This document shows positions 17,396 through 24,988 of a stretch of DNA of 64,000 nucleotides, one piece after another (within the stretch, counting starts at the first letter, position 1; every line of letters starts with the position of its first letter). The stretch spans positions 1,240,001-1,304,000 of the forward strand of contig NZ_CP035108.1 in assembly GCF_004087915.1 (NCBI RefSeq). Direction: 5' to 3'. The DNA is from Geovibrio thiophilus. Lineage in GTDB: Bacteria > Chrysiogenota > Deferribacteres > Deferribacterales > Geovibrionaceae. The notes beneath the pieces were generated by a model. It made no database searches and was not told where the DNA came from. It saw only the letters and a list, made by a program, of their open reading frames with translations. Both the position numbers and the translations under genes were made by a program.

Positions 17396-18865
17396 TCAGT
17401 GGGTCATGCTTCTGACGTACAGGGTTTCCCTGCCGTTTTCAAAGACAGCCTTTGCCGTAAAGCTTCCCGAGAACGGGGTGAAGCTCACGGAAGACGTGCT
17501 GAAAGTCAGGCTGTGCAGCGATGTGTTCACAGGCAGGGCTTTCTCAAAGAAATTGTGCATGGCGTAATTGTCACCTGCCTCAAATGTTGCCCGCATAAAA
17601 ACGGGATGCTCAGCGGCAGGCTTGCTCAAGGTAGCTGTAAAATCCGTTGTTTTGTAATCTGTTACAATGCCGCTGATCGCTGTTATCGGTTTGAGGAAGT
17701 GCCCTTCGGTAACTTCTGTTGAAGTAAAAGGGCGCACCGGAAGATTCAATGTGCGTGTTTCAAGGAGTGTGCCGTTTGAGTCGTAAGCCTTGAAAGTATA
17801 CGCTGCGTTGTCTGCTATACCTGTGATGTTGTCATCGTCAATGGGATATACGGCTTTATCAAACAGGCGCATTCCGCTTCCGGCAGTTCCGTTGTCCGCT
17901 GCCTGAAAGATAAAGTTGTCTCCGCCGTAAGTGCTGCGTATCATTTTTGTTCCGGCGGCTGGGAGTTTCGGACCTGTCACCGTTATGTAGCTGATATTTC
18001 CGGTCATGTCATATACATCGGCGTAAATTCCGGAGTATGTTTCCGTATGGTTGTCGGGGTAATATGCCGTGAGGGTTCGGGGGGCTATGTCGAGCTCGTA
18101 GAGGAAGCCGTTTCCGGCATATTTCCAGACCCCGTTCTGCTTCACAACACGCAGTGTGTGAAACTCATAGCTGCCGTCCTCATATTTGATTTTTATTTTC
18201 AGTATCTTTCCGTATGCCGCAGGCTGAATGTCCGCTATCTCCACATCCTCAAGGGGTGCGGGAATGAATTCACCGTCATCATCTAAGGCGTCCTGAATGA
18301 AGGCAGCTCTGTCAAGCCCGTTTTCAATACCGAATGTCGCGTTATCCGCGATGAAAGCTTCAATCTTCTCCGGTGTTCTGTCATTATCGTTTATGAAAAA
18401 ATCAGCGATTTCATATAATGACGCGCGCAGTGTGGTTTCGTTGTCGAATTTACAGGTGAGGTTTATTTCTGTATCCTGATTTGCTGTGATTGTCGCCGTG
18501 TCTGATCCGCTGCACAGCATGAGGTCTCTCACGCCGTAGGCGGAAACCGAGAAAACGTATTCCCTGCCTGCCTCAAGCCCGTCAATGATAACTTCACTGT
18601 CGCCGTTTTTTATCCGGTTCAGAATATTGATACGCACATTCGGGTTGTGGTCTCCCTGAGCGTAAACATCCAGAAAGATCCTGCTGATTTTGTATCCTAA
18701 ACCGATTTCCCCGGTCTCATCTGTAAGCGGGGCTGATATTCCCCTTAGTGATACGCTGACGTCCGTATTACCGTTTCCCGCTGTTCCGTCTGCGCCGCCG
18801 CAGGCTGAAACAGTGAGTGATGCCAGCAGAACTGCCGCCAGTGAAAGAAGTTTTCTGAATTTCAT
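17396..18865 (-). CDS. Outer-envelope lipoprotein, 489 aa, unknown function
   Basis: The N-terminus has a signal peptide with a lipobox (KLLSLAAVLLASLTVSAC), so the mature protein is lipid-anchored at about Cys22. Residues about 35-145 (VSVSLRG to INLTCKF) form a beta-rich domain resembling the start of the 1251-aa lipoprotein at 33340. Both have a 'FLDV or YLDV' strand, an AGREYVFSVSAY-like or AGKIYTFAVSAY strand and an LCSGS turn. The rest (about 150-489) is beta-rich with no motif I recognise. It has its own terminator and appears monocistronic. It may be a surface or periplasmic binding or adhesion protein, but nothing proves that. Confidence 0.65.
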   Translation of the reverse strand: MKFRKLLSLAAVLLASLTVSACGGADGTAGNGNTDVSVSLRGISAPLTDETGEIGLGYKISRIFLDVYAQGDHNPNVRINILNRIKNGDSEVIIDGLEAGREYVFSVSAYGVRDLMLCSGSDTATITANQDTEINLTCKFDNETTLRASLYEIADFFINDNDRTPEKIEAFIADNATFGIENGLDRAAFIQDALDDDGEFIPAPLEDVEIADIQPAAYGKILKIKIKYEDGSYEFHTLRVVKQNGVWKYAGNGFLYELDIAPRTLTAYYPDNHTETYSGIYADVYDMTGNISYITVTGPKLPAAGTKMIRSTYGGDNFIFQAADNGTAGSGMRLFDKAVYPIDDDNITGIADNAAYTFKAYDSNGTLLETRTLNLPVRPFTSTEVTEGHFLKPITAISGIVTDYKTTDFTATLSKPAAEHPVFMRATFEAGDNYAMHNFFEKALPVNTSLHSLTFSTSSVSFTPFSGSFTAKAVFENGRETLYVRSMTH

Positions 18866-19080
18866 TGCTCACTTCCGTTTGTGTAATTAAGTATATTCGG
18901 TTTTATTTTAGCAGAGAAACTGATTATTTTAAACGGCTTTCAGCATCGGCACTCCAGTGAAATCCTCCTGCCTTGCTAGGAAATACCTGCTCACATGTGT
19001 GCAGAAACTGCACAGATGAGGACGGTTATTGTCAGGATATATATGTTAATTATAAATAACTTATTTCTCAGAACTCCTTA

Positions 19081-19096
19081 TGGCACGGTTTGAGCT
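19081..19096 (+). promoter_or_regulatory. Candidate sigma-54 (-24/-12) promoter
   Basis: TGGCACG-GTTT-GAGCT: the -24 element is a full match to TGGCACG, and the -12 GC falls at the exact spacing (12 bases between GG and GC). The TT of the -12 TTGC is replaced by GA. The predicted start near 19107 leaves a short leader before the AGGAGG site of the gene at 19133. Confidence 0.45.
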
Positions 19097-19132
19097 ATCA
19101 GGGTATGACTTTTAACGCTTAGGAGGATAAGA

Positions 19133-19507
19133 ATGAAAAAAGCGGCATTATTAACACTTGCGGTGGTTCTCGCGGCGGGAATGGCGTTCGCCTATGGTCC
19201 CGGCGCAAAAGGCGGCAGAGGCGGTTTCGGCGGATGCGGCGGAGCTGGGTATAACACGCCCTGCGGCGGAGGTCCCTGCGGAGCGCCTGTTGCTGATTAT
19301 CAGCCAGTGACAGAGGACGCAGCCAAGGCGTCTGTTGAAAAATACGTGGCTGAAAATTTCAAAGGCTTCAAAATTGAGAAGTTCGACAAATTTGTCATGC
19401 CCAGAGGCGAGTCGTATCAGGCAACTGTTAAGGACGCAAACGGCAATACTTTTTACTTCCATGTCAGGAGAGACGGTTCCGTCTTCGGTCCTATAACCGC
19501 AAACTGA
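19133..19507 (+). CDS. Small secreted Gly/Cys-rich protein
   Basis: This 124-aa protein has a clear signal peptide (AALLTLAVVLAAGMAFA, cleavage near residue 20). A glycine-rich stretch with four Cys follows (about residues 21-52, GGFGGCGGAGYNTPCGGGPC), then a compact domain of about 65 residues (EDAAKASVEKYVAENFKGF, then EKFDKFVMPRGESYQATVKD) that recalls PepSY-like folds. Similar short exported proteins with a Gly-rich linker occur in Deltaproteobacteria. It has a strong ribosome site and its own terminator. The Cys residues could bind metal or form disulfides. Function unknown. Confidence 0.7.
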   Translation: MKKAALLTLAVVLAAGMAFAYGPGAKGGRGGFGGCGGAGYNTPCGGGPCGAPVADYQPVTEDAAKASVEKYVAENFKGFKIEKFDKFVMPRGESYQATVKDANGNTFYFHVRRDGSVFGPITAN

Positions 19508-19529
19508 ATATAAACCTTCTTAAAGATTG

Positions 19530-19561
19530 ACGGGGAGTCCGTAAGGCTCCCCGTTTTTTTT
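19530..19561 (+). terminator. Rho-independent terminator
   Basis: ACGGGGAG ... CTCCCCGT, with further pairing inside (CC-GTAA-GG), is followed by a run of eight T. It lies 23 bases after the stop of the Gly/Cys-rich secreted protein gene. Confidence 0.9.
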
Positions 19562-19696
19562 GCCCGTCTTAAATATCTATTAATTATATAGATATTATGT
19601 AATTTCTGCTCACCGCTGTGCGGATATTGCACTCCTGTTTTGGGTTCATATTTATTTTATTCTTTTATGACAAATATTTAACCTTTTTGTATATTC

Positions 19697-19712
19697 AGGC
19701 ACGCTTCCCGCT
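19697..19712 (+). promoter_or_regulatory. Weak candidate sigma-54 promoter
   Basis: AGGCACG-CTTC-CCGCT keeps the GG and GC dinucleotides at the required 12-base spacing and the CACG of the -24 box, but differs at the first base and at TT of the -12 box. It sits 35 bases before the start of the repeat-containing secreted protein. I mention it because the neighbouring secreted gene has a better match. Confidence 0.25.
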
Positions 19713-19746
19713 TTTAAGTCTGTACGAAAAACATCAGGAGGATGAA

Positions 19747-20145
19747 ATGAAAAAAACAGTATTCCCTGCAATAGCAGTATTTCTCGCGGCAGGTGCCGCT
19801 TCAGCCATGGACGGCATGGAAATGGAGAAGCGGATTCACGCTTATGTTGCCTCTCCCGCAGAGATGACAGACGCGGCAGAAAGCTACAACGTGGAGCTCG
19901 AACTTCAGCGTTTCACAGGCAGGATTGAAAAAGGAGAGGTGATAAACGCATATGTGGCGCTGCCTGAGGAAATGGTTGATTCTTCCGGCAGTTATAACGT
20001 TGAGAACGATCTTAAGCGTTTTCTTGATAAAAGCTCGGAAAAAGGAGAAAGAATAAATGTTTATATTGCTTCTCCCGAGGAAATGGTTGATGCCGCAGGC
20101 TCTTACAGCCTTGAGAACGATTTGAAGCGGTTCGGTATCGAATAA
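19747..20145 (+). CDS. Secreted protein built of three ~37-residue repeats
   Basis: The ATG at 19747 follows an AGGAGG site and opens a signal peptide (KKTVFPAIAVFLAAGAASA); an in-frame upstream start at 19618 is rejected. The mature part (about 110 residues) is almost wholly three tandem repeats with consensus INAYVASPEEMVDAAGSYNV followed by ENDLKRF and a charged linker ending EKGE. The repeats start near residues 30, 66 and 103, the last being truncated at its end. The regular alternation of hydrophobic and acidic residues suggests alpha/beta units of a repeat scaffold. I do not recognise the family. Confidence 0.7.
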   Translation: MKKTVFPAIAVFLAAGAASAMDGMEMEKRIHAYVASPAEMTDAAESYNVELELQRFTGRIEKGEVINAYVALPEEMVDSSGSYNVENDLKRFLDKSSEKGERINVYIASPEEMVDAAGSYSLENDLKRFGIE

Positions 20146-20163
20146 AGGTTTGCCGGAACAGGG

Positions 20164-20193
20164 AAGGAGTCCATGAAGAGGGCTCCTTTTTTA
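20164..20193 (+). terminator. Rho-independent terminator
   Basis: AAGGAGtCC ... GGgCTCCTT is followed by a run of T residues. It lies 18 bases after the stop of the three-repeat secreted protein gene. Confidence 0.8.
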
Positions 20194-20222
20194 GTTACTT
20201 GATCAAAAACGGGAATTTATCC

Positions 20223-20249
20223 TAAAGAAATATGATCTCCTGCCGATAA
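20223..20249 (+). promoter_or_regulatory. Sigma-28 (FliA) flagellar-class promoter
   Basis: TAAAGAAA, an 11-base spacer, then GCCGATAA: the -10 is a full match to the FliA consensus and the -35 matches TAAAG. It stands 22 bases before the start codon of the YjfB-like gene, with the AAGGAG site in between. This is direct evidence that the downstream gene belongs to the late flagellar/chemotaxis regulon. Confidence 0.85.
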
Positions 20250-20270
20250 ATAAAGAATAAGGAGAAAATT

Positions 20271-20471
20271 ATGGATCTCACTTCACTTGCTTCCAGTTTT
20301 TCACAGATGAAACAATCCGAATATGCCATGCAGGCTTCCGTTACGGTTGCCAAAAAAGCTCTGGATGTTCAGGAAAGTCAGGGTGCCGCAGCTCTTAAGC
20401 TTATTCAGTCTGCGGAACTGCCTAAAAACTCCGGCGGGGAAAAAGGCAACTTTTTTGACGTTATCGCCTGA
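20271..20471 (+). CDS. YjfB-like putative motility protein, 66 aa
   Basis: This short helical protein has the pattern of the YjfB family (DLTSLASSFSQMKQSEYAMQ, then ASVTVAKKALDVQESQGAA), which was named for a putative motility role. Here a sigma-28 promoter (20223-20249) independently links it to flagellar gene control. An AAGGAGAAAATT ribosome site precedes the ATG. The stop codon abuts the stop of the convergent lipoprotein gene with no space for a terminator. Its molecular function is unknown. Confidence 0.8.
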   Translation: MDLTSLASSFSQMKQSEYAMQASVTVAKKALDVQESQGAAALKLIQSAELPKNSGGEKGNFFDVIA

Positions 20472-20933
20472 TTACTTTTTCAGCTTGTGCGTGTGGGAGT
20501 AGTTAAAGCTGAAATTTCCCATGTCTGAAGTTGCGTATACTTTTCCGTATATCTTCATTTCCGCGTCTTCCGCAAGGTAAGCCTTTATAAATTCCTGTCC
20601 GGCGCGTCTCGGGTAAATGGTCATGCTGAATGACAAATTGCCCGTATTTTTCTCTTTTATCATGAAGCTTTCATTATCAGGATTTTTGCCCGACGCTATG
20701 ATAGCTTTTCCCATAAGCACATTGTACGTGAAGCCGGTAATATACACGGGAAACAGGTTATCGTTTTTAATTGAAAGGTCAATGTTCAGATCGACCTTAT
20801 CGAAGCTTGCTTTGTTTTTTATGTCTACGCTGTCAATTCTTATGCTCACGTTGGAGGCGTAGTAGTTCACCATTTGGGCACAGGCAGCAGCAAACAGGGC
20901 AGCAAGGAGTACGGGCAGCAGTTTTCTAATCAT
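20472..20933 (-). CDS. LEA14/WHy-type lipoprotein
   Basis: This 153-aa protein has a lipoprotein signal (PVLLAALFAAAC, lipid Cys about residue 18). The mature domain has the immunoglobulin-like beta pattern of the LEA type 2/WHy family: VSIRIDSVDIKNKASFDKVD, then LSIKNDNLFPVYITGFTYNV and the NLSFSMTIYP strand. Such domains are thought to stabilise proteins or membranes under stress. It is convergent with, and directly abuts, the motility-protein gene. No clear promoter motif could be picked out. Confidence 0.75.
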   Translation of the reverse strand: MIRKLLPVLLAALFAAACAQMVNYYASNVSIRIDSVDIKNKASFDKVDLNIDLSIKNDNLFPVYITGFTYNVLMGKAIIASGKNPDNESFMIKEKNTGNLSFSMTIYPRRAGQEFIKAYLAEDAEMKIYGKVYATSDMGNFSFNYSHTHKLKK

Positions 20934-21030
20934 GTCTCACCTTTTACGATGAGAGTATAATATTATTTAAAACACGAAGAGGAAAGGGGAAAATGCCGCT
21001 TTTCTATCAGAGCGGCACCGGATGTGAATG

Positions 21031-21537
21031 TCAGATCTTCCCGCCTGTTTTGTCGGAAATCTTCTGCCACTCTATGTTCAGAAGCGCCTGAAAGTCAGAC
21101 ATTTCGGCAAGATACTGTGTGTCTATGAAGTATGATTTTTCTGAGGAGGAGTTTTCTGATTCGTATTTCTCTTTGACGCCGGAGGTCATGGCAAAGGATG
21201 ATTTTCCGAATTCAATCGGGTATTCCCTCTCTATTTTATAACTGTCCAGAAGAGTGTCTATCTCAAGCTCTATTCTTACAGTGTTTTTAACTGAATCCAC
21301 ATACTGAACACCTTCCGCCCTGACAATGCTGAGATCACCGGAGTATATGCCCGAAAGCCTGTATGTTCCGTGAAAGCTGTCCGAAACGCTTGCCGAAACA
21401 GGTGTTGTTCCCGCTTCGGTGGAGTGAAGGGCGGAGACGTTGTTTCCGCTTCCGCATGATACTGTTAATAAAATAAGAAAAAACACTGACGTTAAATGGG
21501 AAGAAACTCTCAGCACCTGACCTTCACCTGTGCGCAT
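21031..21537 (-). CDS. Hypothetical lipoprotein, 168 aa
   Basis: The N-terminus carries a hydrophobic signal segment ending in a lipobox (SVFFLILLTVSC, lipid Cys about residue 28), preceded by an unusually long positively charged n-region; a start a few codons downstream is possible. The mature part alternates Ser-rich stretches with beta strands (YRLSGIYSGDLSIVRAEGV, then TVRIELEIDTLLDSYKIERE). I do not recognise a family. It follows the chemoreceptor terminator on the same strand and so is probably transcribed on its own. Confidence 0.55.
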   Translation of the reverse strand: MRTGEGQVLRVSSHLTSVFFLILLTVSCGSGNNVSALHSTEAGTTPVSASVSDSFHGTYRLSGIYSGDLSIVRAEGVQYVDSVKNTVRIELEIDTLLDSYKIEREYPIEFGKSSFAMTSGVKEKYESENSSSEKSYFIDTQYLAEMSDFQALLNIEWQKISDKTGGKI

Positions 21538-21569
21538 AGTATATTGTATGTATCCGTTTAAATTTCGAC

Positions 21570-21597
21570 AGAAAAAGTGAAAACTTCACTTTTTTCT
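21570..21597 (-). terminator. Terminator of the chemoreceptor gene
   Basis: An AT-rich but long stem (AGAAAAAGTGAA/TTCACTTTTTTCT, loop AAC) lies 20 bases past the chemoreceptor stop codon. Its 3' side on the minus strand ends in TTTTTCT, so it fits an intrinsic terminator. Confidence 0.65.
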
Positions 21598-21616
21598 GCA
21601 AAGCGCGGATAAATAC

Positions 21617-23248
21617 TTACACTACTTTGAAGCGATTTACAACTCTGTATTGATCTTCGGACTGCCTTTGAAGATCGCTTACCGTGTGGGAGATCTCCGA
21701 AAGAGCTATGCTGCTCTGCTCCAAACCGGATGAAATCATCTGAACATTGTCATTAACTGAATTTACCGCATCGCTTTCTTCATTCACTGCGCTGCTGATG
21801 GCGCTGTTGTTCAGAGATATATCCTTCACAGAAATCATAATCTGTTCAAATATTTCGCCTGTTTCCGAAATTGCCGTGACGCCCTTGCTTACTGCGCCGA
21901 CCGCTTTGTTCATGTTCGTCGACGCGTTTTCCGTTTCTTTTCTGAGGGTGGAGATTATGCCTCCGACTTCGCCTGTGGCATTCTGTGTGCGTTCTGCGAG
22001 CTTGCGCACCTCATCCGCGACAACAGCGAATCCTCTGCCCGCTTCACCTGCCCTTGCCGCTTCAATTGCGGCGTTGAGCGCAAGGAGGTTGGTCTGATCG
22101 GCTATATCATTAATAACGTCGAGTATGGCGCCGATTCTTTCGGATGAATCGGTGAGCTCTTTTATGGTTTTTGCCATATCCTCCACACTGCTTTTAATGT
22201 CGGCTATGTCTTTCACTGCGGAGTCAAGTTTCTTTTTACCGTCGTCTGTGAGATGGTTAGCTTCCTGAGATCTCTGAAGAACCTCACCGACATTGACGGC
22301 TATTTCTTTCGAGGTTGCTGCCATCTCCTCCACTGACGCGGCTATGCTGGAGATCTGGGATGTCTGCTGGCTCATGGTGTTTGAAAGCTCCTCTGTAGAG
22401 GCGGCAAGCTCGCTGGAGCCGGCGGATACGGATTCCGAAGACTGCTGTATGCTGTGAACCGTTTCACGTACTTTTGCTATAAACGTGTTTATGTAGTCCG
22501 CCAGAATCTTTGTTTCGTCATAGGCGTCCACTCGGATCTCTTTTGTGAGGTCGCCTTCTCCCTCCGCAAGATCTTTGGCGGTAAATGTTATAGTTTTGAC
22601 AGACTTGATTATGGAGGTTGAGACGAGAAGGGTAATAATTGTGTTAATTGTTATTATGAAAAGCATTATGAATAAGCTGCTGATTACGGATGCCTTGCTG
22701 ATTGACGCTGCGGAAGCGGATGTTTTATCAACATCAGCGTTTATTCCGCTGAGTATCTCATTAATCTGATCGTCAATGGCGGAGCTGGTGTCGTCAATTA
22801 TGTTGTCGAATGCTCCGAAAACAGAGCTGTCAGCCCTGTCCTCCACCGCCGTGATCAGATCGGTGCTCACCAGCGCATAAAGCTTGTCAAACTGCTTGTA
22901 TATCTCCTCAAATTTTGCCAGAACGGTTTCATCGGTTATCATCTCTTTGATTGCTTTTTTACCGGTCTGATAATCGTTAAGGATGTCTGCCAGCTCCTGC
23001 TTTCTTTCTTCGTCCACGAAGCCGTCTATCCTGTCGACTATCATGTCCATTGCGACCAGATTCAGCTTAAGGTTTGCCATTTCCAGATTTCTGACTGCAG
23101 TTGATTTATCAAATGAGATACCCTGCTCCGAAGCAAGACCGTTGAGTTTTCTTATGGTAAGATTATTATAAAAACCGAGTACTAAAAAAAGAACGCTGCC
23201 GACAATGAGTATTGCCATTATTTTTTTTCTGATGGTAAGGTTTCTCAT
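21617..23248 (-). CDS. Methyl-accepting chemotaxis protein
   Basis: This 543-aa membrane receptor has TM1 at about residues 10-30 and a periplasmic four-helix-bundle-type domain to about 185. TM2 is at about 190-212, followed by HAMP ([20 protein letters not shown]). The cytoplasmic hairpin has the conserved tip [20 protein letters not shown] and [19 protein letters not shown]. It would sense a periplasmic ligand and control CheA activity. No CheB/CheR-tethering pentapeptide is visible at the C-terminus (RFKVV). No sigma-28 promoter could be found upstream. Ligand unknown. Confidence 0.95.
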   Translation of the reverse strand: MRNLTIRKKIMAILIVGSVLFLVLGFYNNLTIRKLNGLASEQGISFDKSTAVRNLEMANLKLNLVAMDMIVDRIDGFVDEERKQELADILNDYQTGKKAIKEMITDETVLAKFEEIYKQFDKLYALVSTDLITAVEDRADSSVFGAFDNIIDDTSSAIDDQINEILSGINADVDKTSASAASISKASVISSLFIMLFIITINTIITLLVSTSIIKSVKTITFTAKDLAEGEGDLTKEIRVDAYDETKILADYINTFIAKVRETVHSIQQSSESVSAGSSELAASTEELSNTMSQQTSQISSIAASVEEMAATSKEIAVNVGEVLQRSQEANHLTDDGKKKLDSAVKDIADIKSSVEDMAKTIKELTDSSERIGAILDVINDIADQTNLLALNAAIEAARAGEAGRGFAVVADEVRKLAERTQNATGEVGGIISTLRKETENASTNMNKAVGAVSKGVTAISETGEIFEQIMISVKDISLNNSAISSAVNEESDAVNSVNDNVQMISSGLEQSSIALSEISHTVSDLQRQSEDQYRVVNRFKVV

Positions 23249-23409
23249 TTTTTCACCGTTTTTTTTAATTTAATATTTGGTTAATTTCTTTAAACCTCAT
23301 TTTATTCGATTAATGATACTTAAAAACGTTGATAAATGAAACATAATTATTTTATTGTACTGAAAAAGAGGAAAACTTTTTTGAGAAATACACTTCAGGG
23401 TGCAGGACA

Positions 23410-23616
23410 GTGGCGAAAAACTTATTGAAAATACTGGGTTTTATTTTTGTTAACACGTTCCTTTTCCGATGGTTTTTTGAAAGCCTAGGCGGTTGGCTCT
23501 ACGAGAGTATAGCCAATAGAAATATATTGCGTATCATAGCCTTTTCATTCGCTGCCGCAGTTGTTATTGTGCTTGTAATCAAGTTCGGTTTTACAGCGGA
23601 AAAAAGCGGGTGGTAA
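23410..23616 (+). CDS. Small hypothetical membrane protein, 68 aa
   Basis: It starts at a GTG with a weak ribosome site (GCAGGACA). It has one or two hydrophobic segments (GFIFVNTFLFRWFFESLGGW and IIAFSFAAAVVIVLVIKFGF) and a short charged end. It lies 61 bases before a thioredoxin-like gene on the same strand and may be co-transcribed with it. I do not recognise a family. Confidence 0.4.
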   Translation: MAKNLLKILGFIFVNTFLFRWFFESLGGWLYESIANRNILRIIAFSFAAAVVIVLVIKFGFTAEKSGW

Positions 23617-23677
23617 TGCTTGCTTTTTTCTGAATGATGTATAATATATTCAAAAAAATATATATTAAGGAGGCGGA

Positions 23678-24076
23678 ATGAAGAAGATAATTGTTCCCAT
23701 TGCTGTTCTGACTGCGGTTGCTGTTATAATGGTTCTTTCGCTTAAAACCGGAAAAGACGGCGGGCTTACCCTTGCCATGCTTCAGGCGGAGGCAGCGGAA
23801 AACGGCAGAGCGCTCGTGGTGCAGTTCAGTTCCGACGGCTGTATAACATGCAGGAAAATGAAGCCGGCTCTTGAGAAAATCGAAGCGGAAGGCGGCGAGA
23901 GATACTATGTCAAGGTGATTGACGTGGATGTCAATTCCGGCATAGCCATTGAGCTGGGCATAACCGCCGTTCCGGTGCAGCTTTTCATCTCCGATAACGG
24001 CGAAATTATGGAAAGACACCTCGGCTATCTTTCCTACAAGGATTTTACCGATATTTTCGCGGAGCACTCCATATAA
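23678..24076 (+). CDS. Membrane-anchored thioredoxin-like protein
   Basis: This 132-aa protein has an N-terminal membrane anchor or uncleaved signal (about residues 4-22) and a thioredoxin fold with the redox motif CITC (FSSDGCITCRKMKPALEKI) and a cis-Pro site in ITAVPVQLFI. That places a dithiol oxidoreductase in the periplasm. It may reduce or oxidise periplasmic proteins or cytochromes. A strong AAGGAGG site precedes the ATG at 23678, and a terminator follows the stop. The two-component pair with a CxxCH sensor is next, but there is no direct link. Confidence 0.85.
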   Translation: MKKIIVPIAVLTAVAVIMVLSLKTGKDGGLTLAMLQAEAAENGRALVVQFSSDGCITCRKMKPALEKIEAEGGERYYVKVIDVDVNSGIAIELGITAVPVQLFISDNGEIMERHLGYLSYKDFTDIFAEHSI

Positions 24077-24089
24077 TAAAACACCTGAG

Positions 24090-24112
24090 CCGCCTTTCGG
24101 GGCGGTTTTTTC
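24090..24112 (+). terminator. Rho-independent terminator
   Basis: CCGCC-TTTCGG-GGCGG is followed by TTTTTT, 13 bases after the thioredoxin-like stop codon. Confidence 0.85.
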
Positions 24113-24298
24113 CTTATGTAAAATTTGTAATTAAGATTCCATTTAATTCCGAAAAAGTTTAGTATATTAAAAAATAAAGCGGTTTTAGCTGCCGTGCTCT
24201 TTTTGACTGCGCCTGAGCCGCTCAAAAGCATTTACAAAATTTGTTTTCATTAATATCTTTATAACGATATTGCAAATAAAAGCTGAAGGTTTATTTCA

Positions 24299-24988
24299 AT
24301 GGAAAAAGTAATACTTGTCGTTGACGATGACCCTGAAATACTGGAAATAATCAGGCTTCTGCTTTCCCTTGAAAAATATACAGTACTGACAGCCTCCACG
24401 GGGATGGAAGGTATAGCGAAGGCAAGGGGAAACAACATTGACCTCATTGTTCTTGATCTGAATCTGCCGGATGTGGACGGTCAGCAGATATGCAGACTGG
24501 TCAGAAAGGAGAAAGATGTTCCGATCCTTATTCTCTCCGCCAGAGATAATGTTTCCGACAAGGTTATCTGTCTTGAATACGGCGCGGACGACTACCTGAC
24601 CAAGCCTTTTGAAAATATCGAACTTACAGCAAGAATCAAGGCAATTCTCCGCAGAACAGAACCCTCCGCCGAAGCATGTCAGGAAGGAGTCATTCAGTTT
24701 TTTCATATCTCAATAGATCAATGTGACCGCACAGTGCACATCGGCGGGGAAAAAATCAACATAACTCCCAAGGAGTTTGAGCTTCTTATGTACTTTTATG
24801 ATAAGAGAGGGCAGGTGCTCTCCAGAGACGAGATAGTTAAGGACATATGGGGGAAAAACACAGTGTACTCATGGTCACGAAGCCTTGATGTGCATGTAAA
24901 AAACCTCCGCCAGAAGATAGAGACGAACCCGAAAAATCCGGACATTATTAAAACCGTTTCAGGTGTGGGCTATAAAGTGAAAAAATGA
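24299..24988 (+). CDS. OmpR/PhoB-family response regulator
   Basis: This 229-aa protein has a receiver domain at residues about 4-116 (VDDDPEILEI acidic pocket, IDLIVLDLNLPDVDG with the phospho-Asp, and the TKP Lys loop) and a winged-helix DNA-binding domain from about 130 (KEFELLMYF, SRSLDVHVKNLRQKIE). It would bind DNA on phosphorylation by the adjacent kinase, whose ATG overlaps its stop by four bases. No target genes can be named, though the haem-type motif of the kinase suggests a redox or respiratory regulon. Confidence 0.95.
   Translation: MEKVILVVDDDPEILEIIRLLLSLEKYTVLTASTGMEGIAKARGNNIDLIVLDLNLPDVDGQQICRLVRKEKDVPILILSARDNVSDKVICLEYGADDYLTKPFENIELTARIKAILRRTEPSAEACQEGVIQFFHISIDQCDRTVHIGGEKINITPKEFELLMYFYDKRGQVLSRDEIVKDIWGKNTVYSWSRSLDVHVKNLRQKIETNPKNPDIIKTVSGVGYKVKK

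Noticed and set aside
23249-23410. Sigma-28 promoter of the first chemoreceptor
   Set aside because: TAAAGAAA is present on the minus strand but no GCCGATAA-type -10 follows at the correct spacing.
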